Part shown: piece after piece, positions 10,136-21,700 of the stretch
How positions within the stretch are numbered: the stretch's first letter is position 1
Layout: every line of letters begins with the position of its first letter
Assembly (NCBI GenBank): GCA_019693395.1
Contig: JAAMXP010000994.1
Coordinates: 1 to 28,075, forward strand
Direction of reading: 5' to 3'
Source: Ettlia oleoabundans
Taxonomy: Eukaryota > Chlorophyta > Chlorophyceae > Chlamydomonadales
Length of the DNA: 28,075 bases
Program-made: the position numbers and the translations under genes
Notes under the pieces: generated by a model
What the model saw: the letters and a program-made list of their open reading frames with translations, nothing else
Databases searched by the model: none
What the model was told of the DNA's origin: nothing

Positions 10136-11911
10136 TCACAGCACAAATTCATGCATGACCATGAGAGAGGCCGACACGCCGCTTACTCCACCCTTGCCAG
10201 CCTTTCCCTTAATGACAGCCTGCAACAGGCACCGTGTAGCTAGAAGGCCTCATGTTCAGACAAGGCCAATATGTGACACTCGGGACAAGCGGCCAAAACC
10301 TGGCTTCGACAGTATTTCCAAAAATTCAGCAGATGCATGTTGACAGCTTCCAATGGAAGAGCTGGACCTGTTGCATACTTTTCCACCACAAGCCTACCTT
10401 GAATGGCTTGCGCTGCCAGGTCAGCATGGCTGCCTCATCATGGATACCGTACATCGCTGTGAAGGTGTCGTCACCCTGCTTCTTCTCAAGAGCGAGAATT
10501 GGTTTCTTGGCCTGCAGCAACGAGATGGAAATGGGGGCGACAATGATGGAAAGTCTGCTGCAACCACATTGAAGAGGGAGAAAAACTCAATAAACTTCAC
10601 CGCAGCAATGAATTTAGAACAATGCACCTCAGCATGAGCCGAGGGAGGCAAGGTGCAGGGAAGTTTGGGGTGGAGCTGCCATAAATGCGATCAATCAGGC
10701 AGCAGGCCGTTCTATCCTGGCCAGGAGGAGCAGCAGCGCGGGATGAGCAAACAGGGCGGACAGGTGTTGGCGGGACTTGTGTGGCAATGTGCCACCGGGG
10801 CTATAGGCAAGGAGAAGGGCTCGATAAGGAAGCTCAAGCTGCTGCTGGTCAGCAGGCTGGCATGCAGCGCACCTTGAGGGAGTATGAGGCACCCAACTTC
10901 AGGTTCCCGCGGGTGTGCTCATAGTTGAACAGTGCCTCCTGCTTGTTGAAATTGTACCTGCAACGTCATGAATGTCTGTCAGGGCTGTGTGCACCGAGGG
11001 TGGCATAGTGAAGTGCTTGCAAATCCATCTTCTTCATCATCTCAAGTCAAGAGATATTGTGGGCTAGCTGAGCCGCAAAGCCATCAAGAGATATTGTGGG
11101 CTAGCTGAGCCGCAAAGCCAGCTGCAGCCCCAGTCAACTCACGTTCCCACCAGTTTATTCTGCTTGTCAAACTTCCAGGTCTCCTGCATAGCAGCAGCAC
11201 TCAAGAACCAGCTGATTGCCACATGATGCGAGTTCGTGACACATGAAGGCGTGAAGCCCTTCGCCAACCAGAAATGAGGATGGCAGCCGTGATACCTGCC
11301 TACCATCAGGCTACTGCCGCTTACCGCGATGGCATATAAAGCAACTTAAGCATTCCAGTCCCTCCGCAATGCAGGTGCCCCACCTGCACAGTCAGCGCAT
11401 CGTTCTTGAACTGGTACGCAGCTTTCAGGCTCATGTCATGGCCATTGAGCTTGTTGTCAAAGGTGACAGTGGCCAGGGTGTCTTTGGAGCCCAGGTTGTA
11501 GGCGACAGACCCCTTCACGCCCTCTGCAACAGCATCCGCAACGCCAGCGGCACGGTGTTACAAGATGAAAGGATGCAAATACTACTAAGCTGGACCACTC
11601 CATGGTGTGGAGCAGGCAGCCTTATTTGATTGCGCTGCCGCCGAGGGGGTGGGTTTTGGTTCTGCAACCGCCCCATGGGCTCCCTGCCGCTTGCAGCTTG
11701 CCTCACCTCCAAGCGGTTTTTCGGCCGCCAGCACCATGCCTACGCCAGTGCTGGGGTCACGCAGGGAGGCATCGTTGAACTGGAAGCTGAGCGTGGCATC
11801 ACCCTGCTGCTTCTTCAGCACAGTGTTGATGGTGACGTCAGGAGATGCTGACGGCAGAAGGTTACCCCCAAAGGATCTGAGGGTGAAGGTTGTATCCGCC
11901 TTGGAAGTCAT
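10136..11911 (-). CDS. OEP24: Chloroplast outer envelope pore protein 24-like (OEP24)
   Basis: By family this is a beta-barrel channel of the plastid outer envelope, permeable to small metabolites such as triose phosphates and dicarboxylates. Six exons (minus strand): 11911-11707, 11523-11384, 11183-11143, 10957-10873, 10511-10398, 10219-10136; phases agree, 222 aa versus about 213 in plants. Family resemblance is clearest at FQFNDASLRDPSTGVGMVLA then AEKPL (plant: MTDATFVRG..TGLSLAIEKP), and at FDKQNKLVGTYNF then YEHTRGNLKLGA. Alternating polar/hydrophobic strands run throughout, and no signal peptide, transit peptide or membrane helix is visible, as expected for OEP24. The last exon encodes AVIKGKAGKGGVSGVSASLM and ends EFVL then TGA. 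The start context ACAAAATGA is favourable. VDAC is the main alternative, but the motifs fit OEP24 better. Confidence 0.85.
11047..11120. repeat. Exact 37-bp tandem duplication in an OEP24 intron
   Basis: The 37-base unit starting TCAAGAGATATTGTGGGCTA at 11047-11083 is repeated without change at 11084-11120. It lies in the intron between exons 11183-11143 and 10957-10873, starting 23 bases past the donor. Perfect identity suggests a recent duplication. Confidence 0.95.
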
Positions 11912-12747
11912 TTTGTCGTGCTACGACGTATTATTCTGCGTGAATGCAACAAAGTGAGCGGATTACAGCAAGGTACGGGGGAAGGCACGTGTCAAGCCAG
12001 GCTGCGGCGGCGGTGGGTGGCACATGGCGGTGTGCCGCCCTGCGTCATCGTCACGCAGCAAGGCGATCACAAGGGAAATTGTCTGAGCCAGGCAGTGCAA
12101 TCAGTGCTTATCTACGGGAAGGTTGGGCTGAGGTGATACTGACCGTCGCGCACACCTAGATGGGGGAGATGCCACCGCCAAGGACGTTCAGGCCTTGGGA
12201 ATACTTGATGGTGACCGGCGCAAATTTGCAGGGAACTTCTGGCATATGGCATCAGCTGTACTGGCTGGCACGCCGGGGCAGTACACGGCGCACCCTGCCT
12301 CTCCCTTCGCGTTGCATGATCGTTTGGCACGTAACAGGGTAAAGTACGGAAATTTGCGCAGTGCTCGAGAGTCTGAGGCTGACAGGCCAGCAACTGCCAG
12401 ACGGGTGTGGACCCTTGTTAGCCGCCATTGGGCTGCACTGTCGCGGTCATCTATGTCAAACAGCCTGCAGTAGCGCCTTGGCCATCTACGGAGGCAGCCG
12501 GTTGCAACCCAGGCCCGTGAGTTGCACCGTGTCATTTGCTGCATTACTCTAGAGGCTTTGCACGCACCTTGCACTTGCTGAGATTAGTCCAGATAATGTT
12601 CTGATGCCCTCCGTTGCGCGGTACGCCCGTGTGGGGCCCGGGCCGGCTGGCCCACCTTCGCCCGCAGTGCTGGCTCGGCCAGGTGCCGCGTCGAGCTAGC
12701 AAATCACCTGAGCCGTGTTGTACAGTCCTCAACCGGGTGCAGGGAGC
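11912..12747. promoter_or_regulatory. Divergent promoter region between OEP24 and the receptor-kinase gene
   Basis: OEP24 is read leftward from 11911 and the receptor-kinase gene rightward from 12748, so these 836 bases must carry both 5' UTRs and promoters. No clear TATA box or named operator was seen. Open frames here (for example 12188-12574 minus) resemble no known protein. Confidence 0.6.
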
Positions 12748-15700
12748 ATGGCGCGCCTGCCCGCCCGGGTAGCGCCCTTGGCAGCGGCACTGCTGGCGGC
12801 AGCGCTGGTAGCCGTCACGGCAGCGTCCCTACCTGGAGAGCAGCGGGCTTGGGTAGTGACGGTGAGCGCCAAGCGGTTGTGTATCAAAGTGATGTGAATG
12901 TTATTGCGTGCTCCTCAAGCACGTTCCACGCCACGGCACGGCCTAGCGTGGCCCGCTAGGTACATTTGTGCACCAGTCACGCGACTGTGCATTAGGTTCA
13001 TAGAAATGGTGCATGCAAATGCTGCAGGAACAGCCGCTAAATGCTGGCGCAGCAGCGGCGGCACGCAGCTTGGACCGCAGTCGCACCTTGCGCCGCCGGC
13101 CGCTGCAGGAGGAAGAACAAAGTGGCAGCGACTTTCCTGTGACCGGTACCACGCAGGGCTCAGAACCAGATGATGATGACGATGATGACAGCGTTGATGG
13201 TTTTGTGGATATTACAGACAGTGAGAGCACAGACGATGGAGATGAGGGTGATGACGATACTTCAAATAACCCCACCCCAGTTGTTGAAAACCCGCTCGCA
13301 CGTCCTAGCCCTCCCAGTCCCGAGGATCCCGGCATTTCTGACCCTGGTGCCAACCCAAACCCTGCTCCGGGCCCGACAGGTGATGGTGCCAACGCCACGG
13401 GCATGCTCATGCGCTGTGCCGCCGCCCCTGCAGGTCCCGCATCTTACCGTGGCAGTGTTGCCTCCATTGGTTGCTTGGGTACGGAAACCGTGTTAGACTT
13501 CTGCTAAGGTTTCATGATGTGCAGATGGGGATGATTTTGATGTTCAAGAGGAGAACCCCAACAATCCTACAAACCCTGCAAAGCCACCTCCCCAACAAGG
13601 CACCCCGAGTAAGCTTGGGACGGAACTGCCACATGCAAACTTGTGACCCTGTGCCACCTCATGCATATCTTAATCTTACAACGCCAAAGGGCATCCAGTT
13701 CCAGTGCTGTGGATTTACATGCTCCATTTGATGGTTATAGACTCCTTCGTGGCCTGTTAACTGCAGCATGTCATAATGGTGGCGTGTTCCCGCTGTGCGA
13801 CAAGGCGCCGGTCCAGGGCACACCGGTGATTACTGCTGTGCCCATTACACAATGCACCCTTGCACAAGCATTGTGCTCCCTGCTGCCGCTGCTGCCTGTA
13901 CGCCAGTGCGCTGTGCATGGTCCATGGGCTTCTAGTGACACCACGCCTGCAAACACCTTCCCTGCCCTGGTTAGGCACCCAAGCCAAATCCCAAACCTGC
14001 GCAGACAAACCCTCTGGCGCCAAAGGTAACAGCAGCACTCACCGCTCGTCTCGTGCATGCTTTGGGTAGGCGGGTGGGGGCCAAGCAGCCTCTTTGCTCC
14101 TCCCCCTGTGCCAACCCTGGTGTGGCCCTGCTGGACTGCCGTGCAGCCCTCTCCCAAGCCTCAGCCTAAACCGGAGCCTAAGCCGGAACCCAAACCAGAC
14201 CCGAAACCAGAGGCAAAGCCGGAGCCCACGCAACAACCAAAGCCTGAACCAAAGCCGGAGCCCTCTCCCAGTCCCCCGCCACCTTCCCCGCCTCCCCCCA
14301 ACCCATCACCCCCTCCACCCTCACCACCGCCTCCCAGGTCTGCTGCCAGGCAGCAGCTACTGTGACTGCTGGCTCATTCATGATTGTGGGCCACCTCCCG
14401 AGGTCGTGTTCAAAGGTTTCGAAGCATGCTGCACTGAACTGTGGGCGACTGCTTTTCCTTCAAATGTTCCTTCGTGTGGCCGAGGGCATTGCTGCTCTGA
14501 TGGCGGATGCCCATCCGTCTCAAGCCGAGTCTCTGGCTCAGCACAGCGTACAGTCCTTTAGCTGCCGCCTGCCTGACAGCCTGTCTTAGCCCACTTCTGC
14601 AGCCCACCACCGCCAAGCCCCCCTCCACCTGCTCCGACGCCGGCATCGCCACCAGCATCAGAGCCAGCTCTGGCACCTCCGGTGGGTATCATTTATGCCG
14701 TTGAAAGAAGGACGTCGGCATATGTTGTTATTGCAGGCAGTTGCCTTGTAGCTGGAATTGCCTGTTGCCCTGCCTGGCAGCTGGGGAAGGCAGATGTCGG
14801 CAGGCACTGGTCGGCACAGACCAGACGCGGGCATCTGCCTGCCTCACCCACTGGCCCACTATCTCAAGGCCGGCATGGGGGTGCCTGCAGCCAGGCGTGC
14901 AGGCGCTGTGGAGTGCATTCCATAGAGTGCGCTGCACTGCAGGTTTTTGAACCCCCTCTTCTTCCTGTCATTTGCCTGCAGCCCCCAGTGCTTACCCCCG
15001 TGGAGGCGGCGGCATACAGCAATTTCTCCTACCAGGCAAGACCCTGCTGCGCTTAAGTGTTGCCAGCGACCAACAGGCGGCAGCTGGCATGGGGCTACCG
15101 CTGCACCTGACATAGGGTTGTCCAGCTTGCTTGGTGCAAGCTGCGACAGGCGGCTAGGGTTTTGCGTTCACCTTCACAATCGTTAGGTTGTCTCTTTCCA
15201 TTGCAAACACGCACCTCTGTCTTGCTTGTACACAGCCTGCTATGTTGTTGTAGCTGCCCTGCAGGTGCTGAACAATCTGGGCAGCTACAGTGCTGAGGTT
15301 CAGGAGCAGTTGGTGGGCCAGCTGGCAGAGCAGGTTGGGGTGCGGCCCAACCAGGTCAGCCTGACGTTGCCAGGCTTCCAAGTCTCCTGCCAGGTCGTGG
15401 TGGCAGGTGAGCACAAGACAGCGAGGGCATGCAAACCTGCAACTGTACCGCAGGTTGGAGGTTGCAGCTCCTGCACTCTGTGATCCTTGCTAGGCATGAA
15501 CAGACAGTACAACATTGCAATGCCTCAGTTCTGGGCACTTCTGGTGCACTCCCGTCCCTTGCACCTCAACCATACCATGCATGCTGAACATGGCCTCCAG
15601 GTTGAGCCAGTGTGTGCACTCAACTGCCCTTTGCTTCAGGCTACCCGGCTGGATATGAGCAGGACGTACAGCAGGGCCTTCTCCTGTATCTGGATGTGCC

Positions 15701-18700
15701 ACGGCCGGGTAAGCTGCTACACCACATTGTCAACCTCAGGATAAAGCGGGGGGTGGGGCCAGCAGCTTCCTCTCGTTTGGCATCGGTCCTAGACCGCTTT
15801 TGCTTGACTGTGCGCCCACGCAGGGTACTAGTTGTCATTTTTCTGTTTCCAATAAAACTCCCCTTCCATATGCCACCACTCCACCATTCTGTTTGCAGCC
15901 GCCAACATCACCATCGTTTCCACCAGCAGCGGCGGCGGCAGGCGCAAGATGTGAGAGGCCGGTGCCACGTGGCTATTGCACACGCAGGCACCATGCATGA
16001 TGTGCCAGCGCCCAGCCGTTACCAGGCGTGCTGGGCAACTACTTGCTCAGCAGGATGGCTTGTTAGGACAGTCGGCCAACATGTTGGGCCCCTTCCCCTA
16101 ATTGCTGCAGGCTCAGAACAGAGACTGCGACGTTGTCAGTTATTGTGGCGGCCGCTGACGGAACCCAGGCGGTGGCAGTGGCGGTACGTGCAACAGGCCG
16201 CACCCAACCTCAGCTGCCCCTGCACTTGTGATCTGCCATGCACGATGCGTCAGGGCAGCCATACCGATGAACCCACAAGCCTGTGCTGCCTCAAGGGTCG
16301 CCCAATGGTCCAGTCCACAGCTCCTGACGCCACCAGCGTACCCACTTGGATGGCCCCTTTGCCCTCTCAAGCAAGCCCCCACACAACAGATGAGACTTGG
16401 CACTTTGTTCTTACCGCTCCCATACCTCCTGGCTTCTGCCTCTGCTTTGCCCACACCTGCAGAACAAGCTGAATGATGACGTAGCTATGACCCGCGCCAT
16501 TCGCAACTACCTGGCCACACGTACAGAGCTGGCGGAAGGATTCGATGCGGTGGGGGAGGTGCCCCAGGCTTCAGCACCCACCACCGTGTCAGTGGCACTT
16601 ACTGCTGCTGATGTGGCTGCAAACAAGTGAGCCAGGAGCAGCACTTCTCTGCTCCTGCATGCGTGCATTGAGGCGCAGGCATGCCTGCGGGCGTGCCTGC
16701 TCTTGAAGGTGTCACTTGCCTGTTGTGCCACAGCTCTGTTGCTGCTCGCATCAGTTCTACCCAGCCACATGCAAACAAACTCTAACGCTCCCCATTCGCT
16801 CAACTCCTCTGTGCCCCGTTGCAGGGACGAGAGCGTGGCCAACATGGCCACTCCCACCAACATGCAGTCGCTACTCATCTCATCGGGGATGCCACCCGGC
16901 ACACTCGTTTCAATCACTGCAACGGTGGGTGGGGGTCTGAATGGATGATGGTGGTGGGAAGCATAACTGGGTGTTTGTTGGAATGAGGTGCCCCACCATT
17001 ACCGGCATTTCCCCTTCACAGTGGCCCCTAGCACTCAGCGCATGCCTGCCTGCTTATCTGTGATGCATGTGAGCCCAGTAGGCAAGTGAGTGCAATCATC
17101 TGACAACCTGACAACCTGCAAAGCAGTTGCAAGCGAACGCCTCCCCCGCTATGCCTGAGTCGCCTTGTTTACTGTGTATGACGCTGGCCTTCTGCTGCTG
17201 CAGCCCAACGGCCCTGCCCTGCCTCCTAGCCCAACACCCAGCGGTGTGCCCAGCCCAGTTCCCTCGCCCACCAATGCCAGCACCAGCGGCAGCAGCGTTG
17301 CGGTGTGGGTGTGGGCCGTTATTGGCGTATGCGCTGGCCTGGCCATCGTGGCAGGTGAGAAGGGAGGCAGAGTCCAGCTTTCCGGCCTGGCAGCCTTTAC
17401 ATGCTGCTACCTGCGTTTCATGCCAGGAATTCACCCCACCCACCCCACCCACCCACCTCTCACCTGGCATGGTCGGCAAATTGTCTGATTTGCCGGTGTA
17501 GCAACTCTGCTTCTGAATCCAGCAGCTCCCACTGAACCCTCTGCTTTGCTGCTCTTCCCACTGCACTGCACCGCACCGCAGCTGCCTTCATTACTTTTGT
17601 GCTGTGCAAGCGCAAGCGGGGTGCGGTCATGGCGCCGCCATTGCCCATGGAGAAGCGATCCAGCCAGCGCAGCACGCAAAACGGCGCTATGGCGCTTAAA
17701 GATGAGGATTTCATTGTTGGGGGCAGTGCTGAACACCGCCAGCGCCAATCCGCACTCCGCGGCGGTGGGGGATACGATGGCGCAGCAGCAGCGCCTGTGG
17801 TTGTCCCAGTGTCAGCCACCGGGGTTGCGATGCAGAGAGAGGTGAGGAGCCTATGCCCATGCTGCGCCTTGCTGTGCTCTGCTGGTGCGTGTCTGCTGTA
17901 TAGTGCCCAGTCGGCACATCAGCAGGAGACCTGCACCTGCTAAGCTCCCGCCGCCATCCCTTTGCATTTTTCACCTGACCTCCCCCCGCGCCCCCCCTGC
18001 AGGCCTCTCCCCCGGAGACCCGCCGCGTGGCTGTGGCTGTGTTTGATGATGCACCGCCACCGCAGCAGCAGGTGGAGGTGGTGGTGGAGCCGGCGGAGCT
18101 GGGTGTGGGTGGTGACGAAGACGACGGCACCCCCATGCCCCTGGCCATCTCCGCAGATGAGGCACAGGTGTTCCACGTGAGTACATAGGAGGGTTGGGGG
18201 CCAGTGCACCACGGAAGGGAAAACAAGGGGGAAGGGGAGAGAGGGTGCTAGCGGCAGCATGGGAGCGACGGCAGGCGGGGTACGTTATGGGGGAGAATGG
18301 GACGCACTATTTTGGGACCCTTTGCACCTAGTGCTGCTTGCTACTCATCGGACGGGGCACATGCCTTTGGAAGAAAGCCCATCTGCTCACTGCTGCCACT
18401 TGCCCGGTGTGCTAACTGCCTTTGGTATGCTTCTGCTGCAGATGGGCTCCCGCCTGCCGGCGGACCAGGAGCAAAAGGTACGGCAGGCGGCGGCAGCAGC
18501 TGCGGCGAAGCAGCAGCCGGAGTCGATGCGGGAGGAGGCAGTGTCTGCGGCTGCTGTGCCTGCTGTGGCCGCAACAGCTGCAGCAGAGCGGGCCCCGGAG
18601 ATCACCCCTGCTGCTCTTGAGGAGCCCGCCCCAGAACCAGAGCCAGCCCCAGTGGCTGCTGTTGAGCCTGCTGCAGCCCCATCCCAGAGTGTAGGAGCGG

Positions 18701-21700
18701 CTGCAGCGGCTGCCGCAGTGGCAGCTGGTGCGACTGTTGGTGGTGGGCTTGGTGGGCTGATGCGCAAGCTAACTGGCAGCAGGGGCTCCAGGGATATGGA
18801 AAAGGCGGCTGCTGCAGCAGCAGCGCAGGCAGCGGCCGAGGAGGAGGCAGCACGGGAGGCTGCGGCTGCTGCCGCTGCCGCGCCACCACCGGCGCCAGCC
18901 ACAGCGTCTCCGACCCTCTCCCGCCAGCCCTCCAACCTCACACCCCGCGATTCGTCAAGCAGCAGCGAGCGCGCGGCGATGGCAGCGGCGGCGGCAGCCG
19001 CAATCACCACAGCCTCCCCAAAGCCTTCGCCCCGCCCCTCCTCCAGATCCGAGATCTCACCTGCGGATGTGGTCATGGTGACGCCTCCAGGAGGTGGTCC
19101 GCCCGTGCCCATGCTGCCGCTTTCCGCCATGCCCCTGCCAGAGGTGCGGGTGCGGGGTATGCTCACACTAGTGCACGCATGTGTCTAAGAACCGCAGAGC
19201 TCCGTTTGTTGCAGAATCAGGCCAGCTGGGTACTGCCAGCTTACTGTCATGCCTCTACCTTCGCATGCCTTGTGCATCCTGGCCTTCATGAAAGCCACCG
19301 GCTGCCTGCCTGCTTACCTCACTCGCCGATGTCCTCACCTCATGAGCATGCAGGCGGGGTCAGGTTCTGGTCTGCGTGTGGTCACCAGCCCCAGCACAGG
19401 CAAACCGACATCGGGGCGGCGCCAAAGCAGCGTGAGTGCTGTGTGGTGTGGTGCATCGGGGCTGAGTCAGCTACAGTCCTTATGAATCTGCCATACCAGC
19501 GGATCAATTCGGGGCGTTCCAACTTGGCATGTGTTATGGCGCAACCCAGGCTGCAGCCTGCAGAATGACAGAACACTAAGGCGCACCTTGTGCTGGGTCG
19601 TTTAACATGATACTATATGCTCCAATCTTGAATCCTCACTGCTGCTGCTGCTGCTGCAGGGCACCCCCAGCCGTGCTGGCAGCGTGAGCGGCGAGCGCCC
19701 GCCCCGCCCACGCCGACAGGGCAGCTTCAGGTGCAGATTCCTGCGGACCTTGCTGCCTAGCCCTGCCTGCCCACCACTTGCCTCCTGACTCAGGGTTGCA
19801 ACTCCGGGGCTTGCCTGCTAAGGTGCTTCTCTATGGCTGTGTGTAAAGCCCTGCCTCGCCCCTCTACCACCCAGTATTGATCCCCGCCCTTCATCCCCAA
19901 TTCCTCCCTCTCCCCTGCAGCAATGCCTCTGCCTACGAGCAGCCGCGGCGGCCCAGCAGCATCAGCGGGCGCAGCGAGTCGGGGTCAGAGGCTCAGATGC
20001 AGCGCATGATGCGAGGCTTTGCACGTGAGAACGTTGGCTTACATGCCCCAGCCCTGCCTTCCTACACGTCTGCATGCCCGTCCTGCTGCCCTGACAGCAT
20101 CCAGGGCATGCACTCACAGCCACCAACGCATCCCAACAGGCCAGCCCTCATCATTGCAAATGCTGCCCCTCCAACCTTGCACCACTCCCATCTTTTGAGT
20201 ACACCCTGGCTAAACTCCCACCTGGTGCCCCTTTACCTCTTCCGCTTGCCCCTGTCTCATCTGCCTGCAGCGGGCGAGGAGGAGGAGGTTGATGAGTGGC
20301 CGCTGGGGGCTGTGGAGCAGCCTCCCGCCTCCCTGCGTGCCCCGGGTGCGGGTGTGGTGAGCGCCTTTGTGTCTGACCGCCTCAAACACGAGACAACCAG
20401 CGGTGACGGAATACTCACAAAGATTGTCACCGGTGAGTGTGGACGTGTGTGCGGTTGGTGGGCCTGCTAACTCTCTGGGGTGGGCAGGGCTAGTTGGGAA
20501 GCGGGTGGACCGCAAGCAGCAACCTGGCCACTTGCAGCAACTACAGCCCCTGCTTGCCGGTATGCTGGCAGGGCAGAGCCGCACTCACGTAGCGGGAGTC
20601 TGGCTGCCAAAGCACTCTCTGCTGCCCTGCTGATTGACCCCTGCCTGCCCCCCTCCTACATCGTGCCCTCCATTGGACCCCCCCACCCCCCCCCACCCCC
20701 GCAGAGCGCACCGCACACCTGCGCCCCGGCACCCAATTCATCAAGAGCTTCTGGATGACCGAGGGTGTGCGCACAACCAGCACAAGCGTTGTCAGGTGGG
20801 TGGGCGTGTCGGCTTAGTATGACAGGGCGGGAGGCAGGCTTCATGTTGTTGGCAATCTGGCGGGCAACCAGCGGAGCGGGCAGCACCCTGCAATATCGTG
20901 GAGACACTCTTGCCTCCCCACGCTGCAGGAATGCGGTGCACAAGGTCAACAAGCAGCCAGTTAGCATCAAGTTCTACGGGTGGGTTTGACGCCATGGGCG
21001 CTGGCATGCGTGGCACGCTCTGCCCTGCCCTATGCTTCTGCAGCCTGGCATGCTCACACACGCACACATGCAAGTATGGGAGCATTCACCCCCATCTCAG
21101 CTACCTCACCCCACTCTGTGCCGTACTCATTCCGTACCCGGCTGCCGTCTGACGCCCCCGCCGCCACTACCGCTGCTCTGCGCAGGCGCATGGAGGACTT
21201 TGTGCGTGAGCGCAAGCTCTACTCCCAGGCCATCTCCCCACAGTTTGTACCTCTCATGTACTTCTGTGAGGAGGGCAGCGAGGACCTGCCCCCTTTCATC
21301 ATCACAGAGAGGGGTGACTTCACGCTGGCAGATGTGCTGCGGAAATCGCGGCCGCCGCCTCAGCAGCAGAAGATCCTGCTGCATGACGTGGCCTGCGCGC
21401 TGAGCCAGCTGCACAGCATGGGCCTGGTGCAGATGGACATCCGCCCCGCAAACGTCATGTTCTTCGGGTGCGTGGCTGGCTGGATGGGTGTGAATGCTTA
21501 TGGGATATGCTCAGGTTTGGCGGCGGCTCAGCTGGAACACGGCAGCAGCAAGGTTGGAACTGTGCACATGCGGTCTAGCACTGTTGTAGCATGCACTCTG
21601 ATTTGCACCGCGCCTCCCCTTTCTTGCTACGAAAGCTGCTTGCCCATGTTGCTGACCTGCTCTTGGCCCACCGTTTGTGCCGCTCAATCGTTGCCCCATT

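Noticed and set aside
10136..11911. Mitochondrial VDAC instead of OEP24
   Set aside because: The motif order and spacing around NDAS, AEKP and NKLVGTYNF match OEP24, and the VDAC GLK-type motif was not seen.
15612..16472. Plus-strand open frame of 286 codons
   Set aside because: It runs through introns and reads the true exons at 15640, 15899 and 16111 in the wrong frame; the phase-consistent exon chain explains the region better.
18387..19166. Minus-strand Ala/Ser/Gly-rich open frame of 259 codons
   Set aside because: Antisense of GCN repeats is naturally open; the plus-strand exon has proper splice sites and joins in phase.
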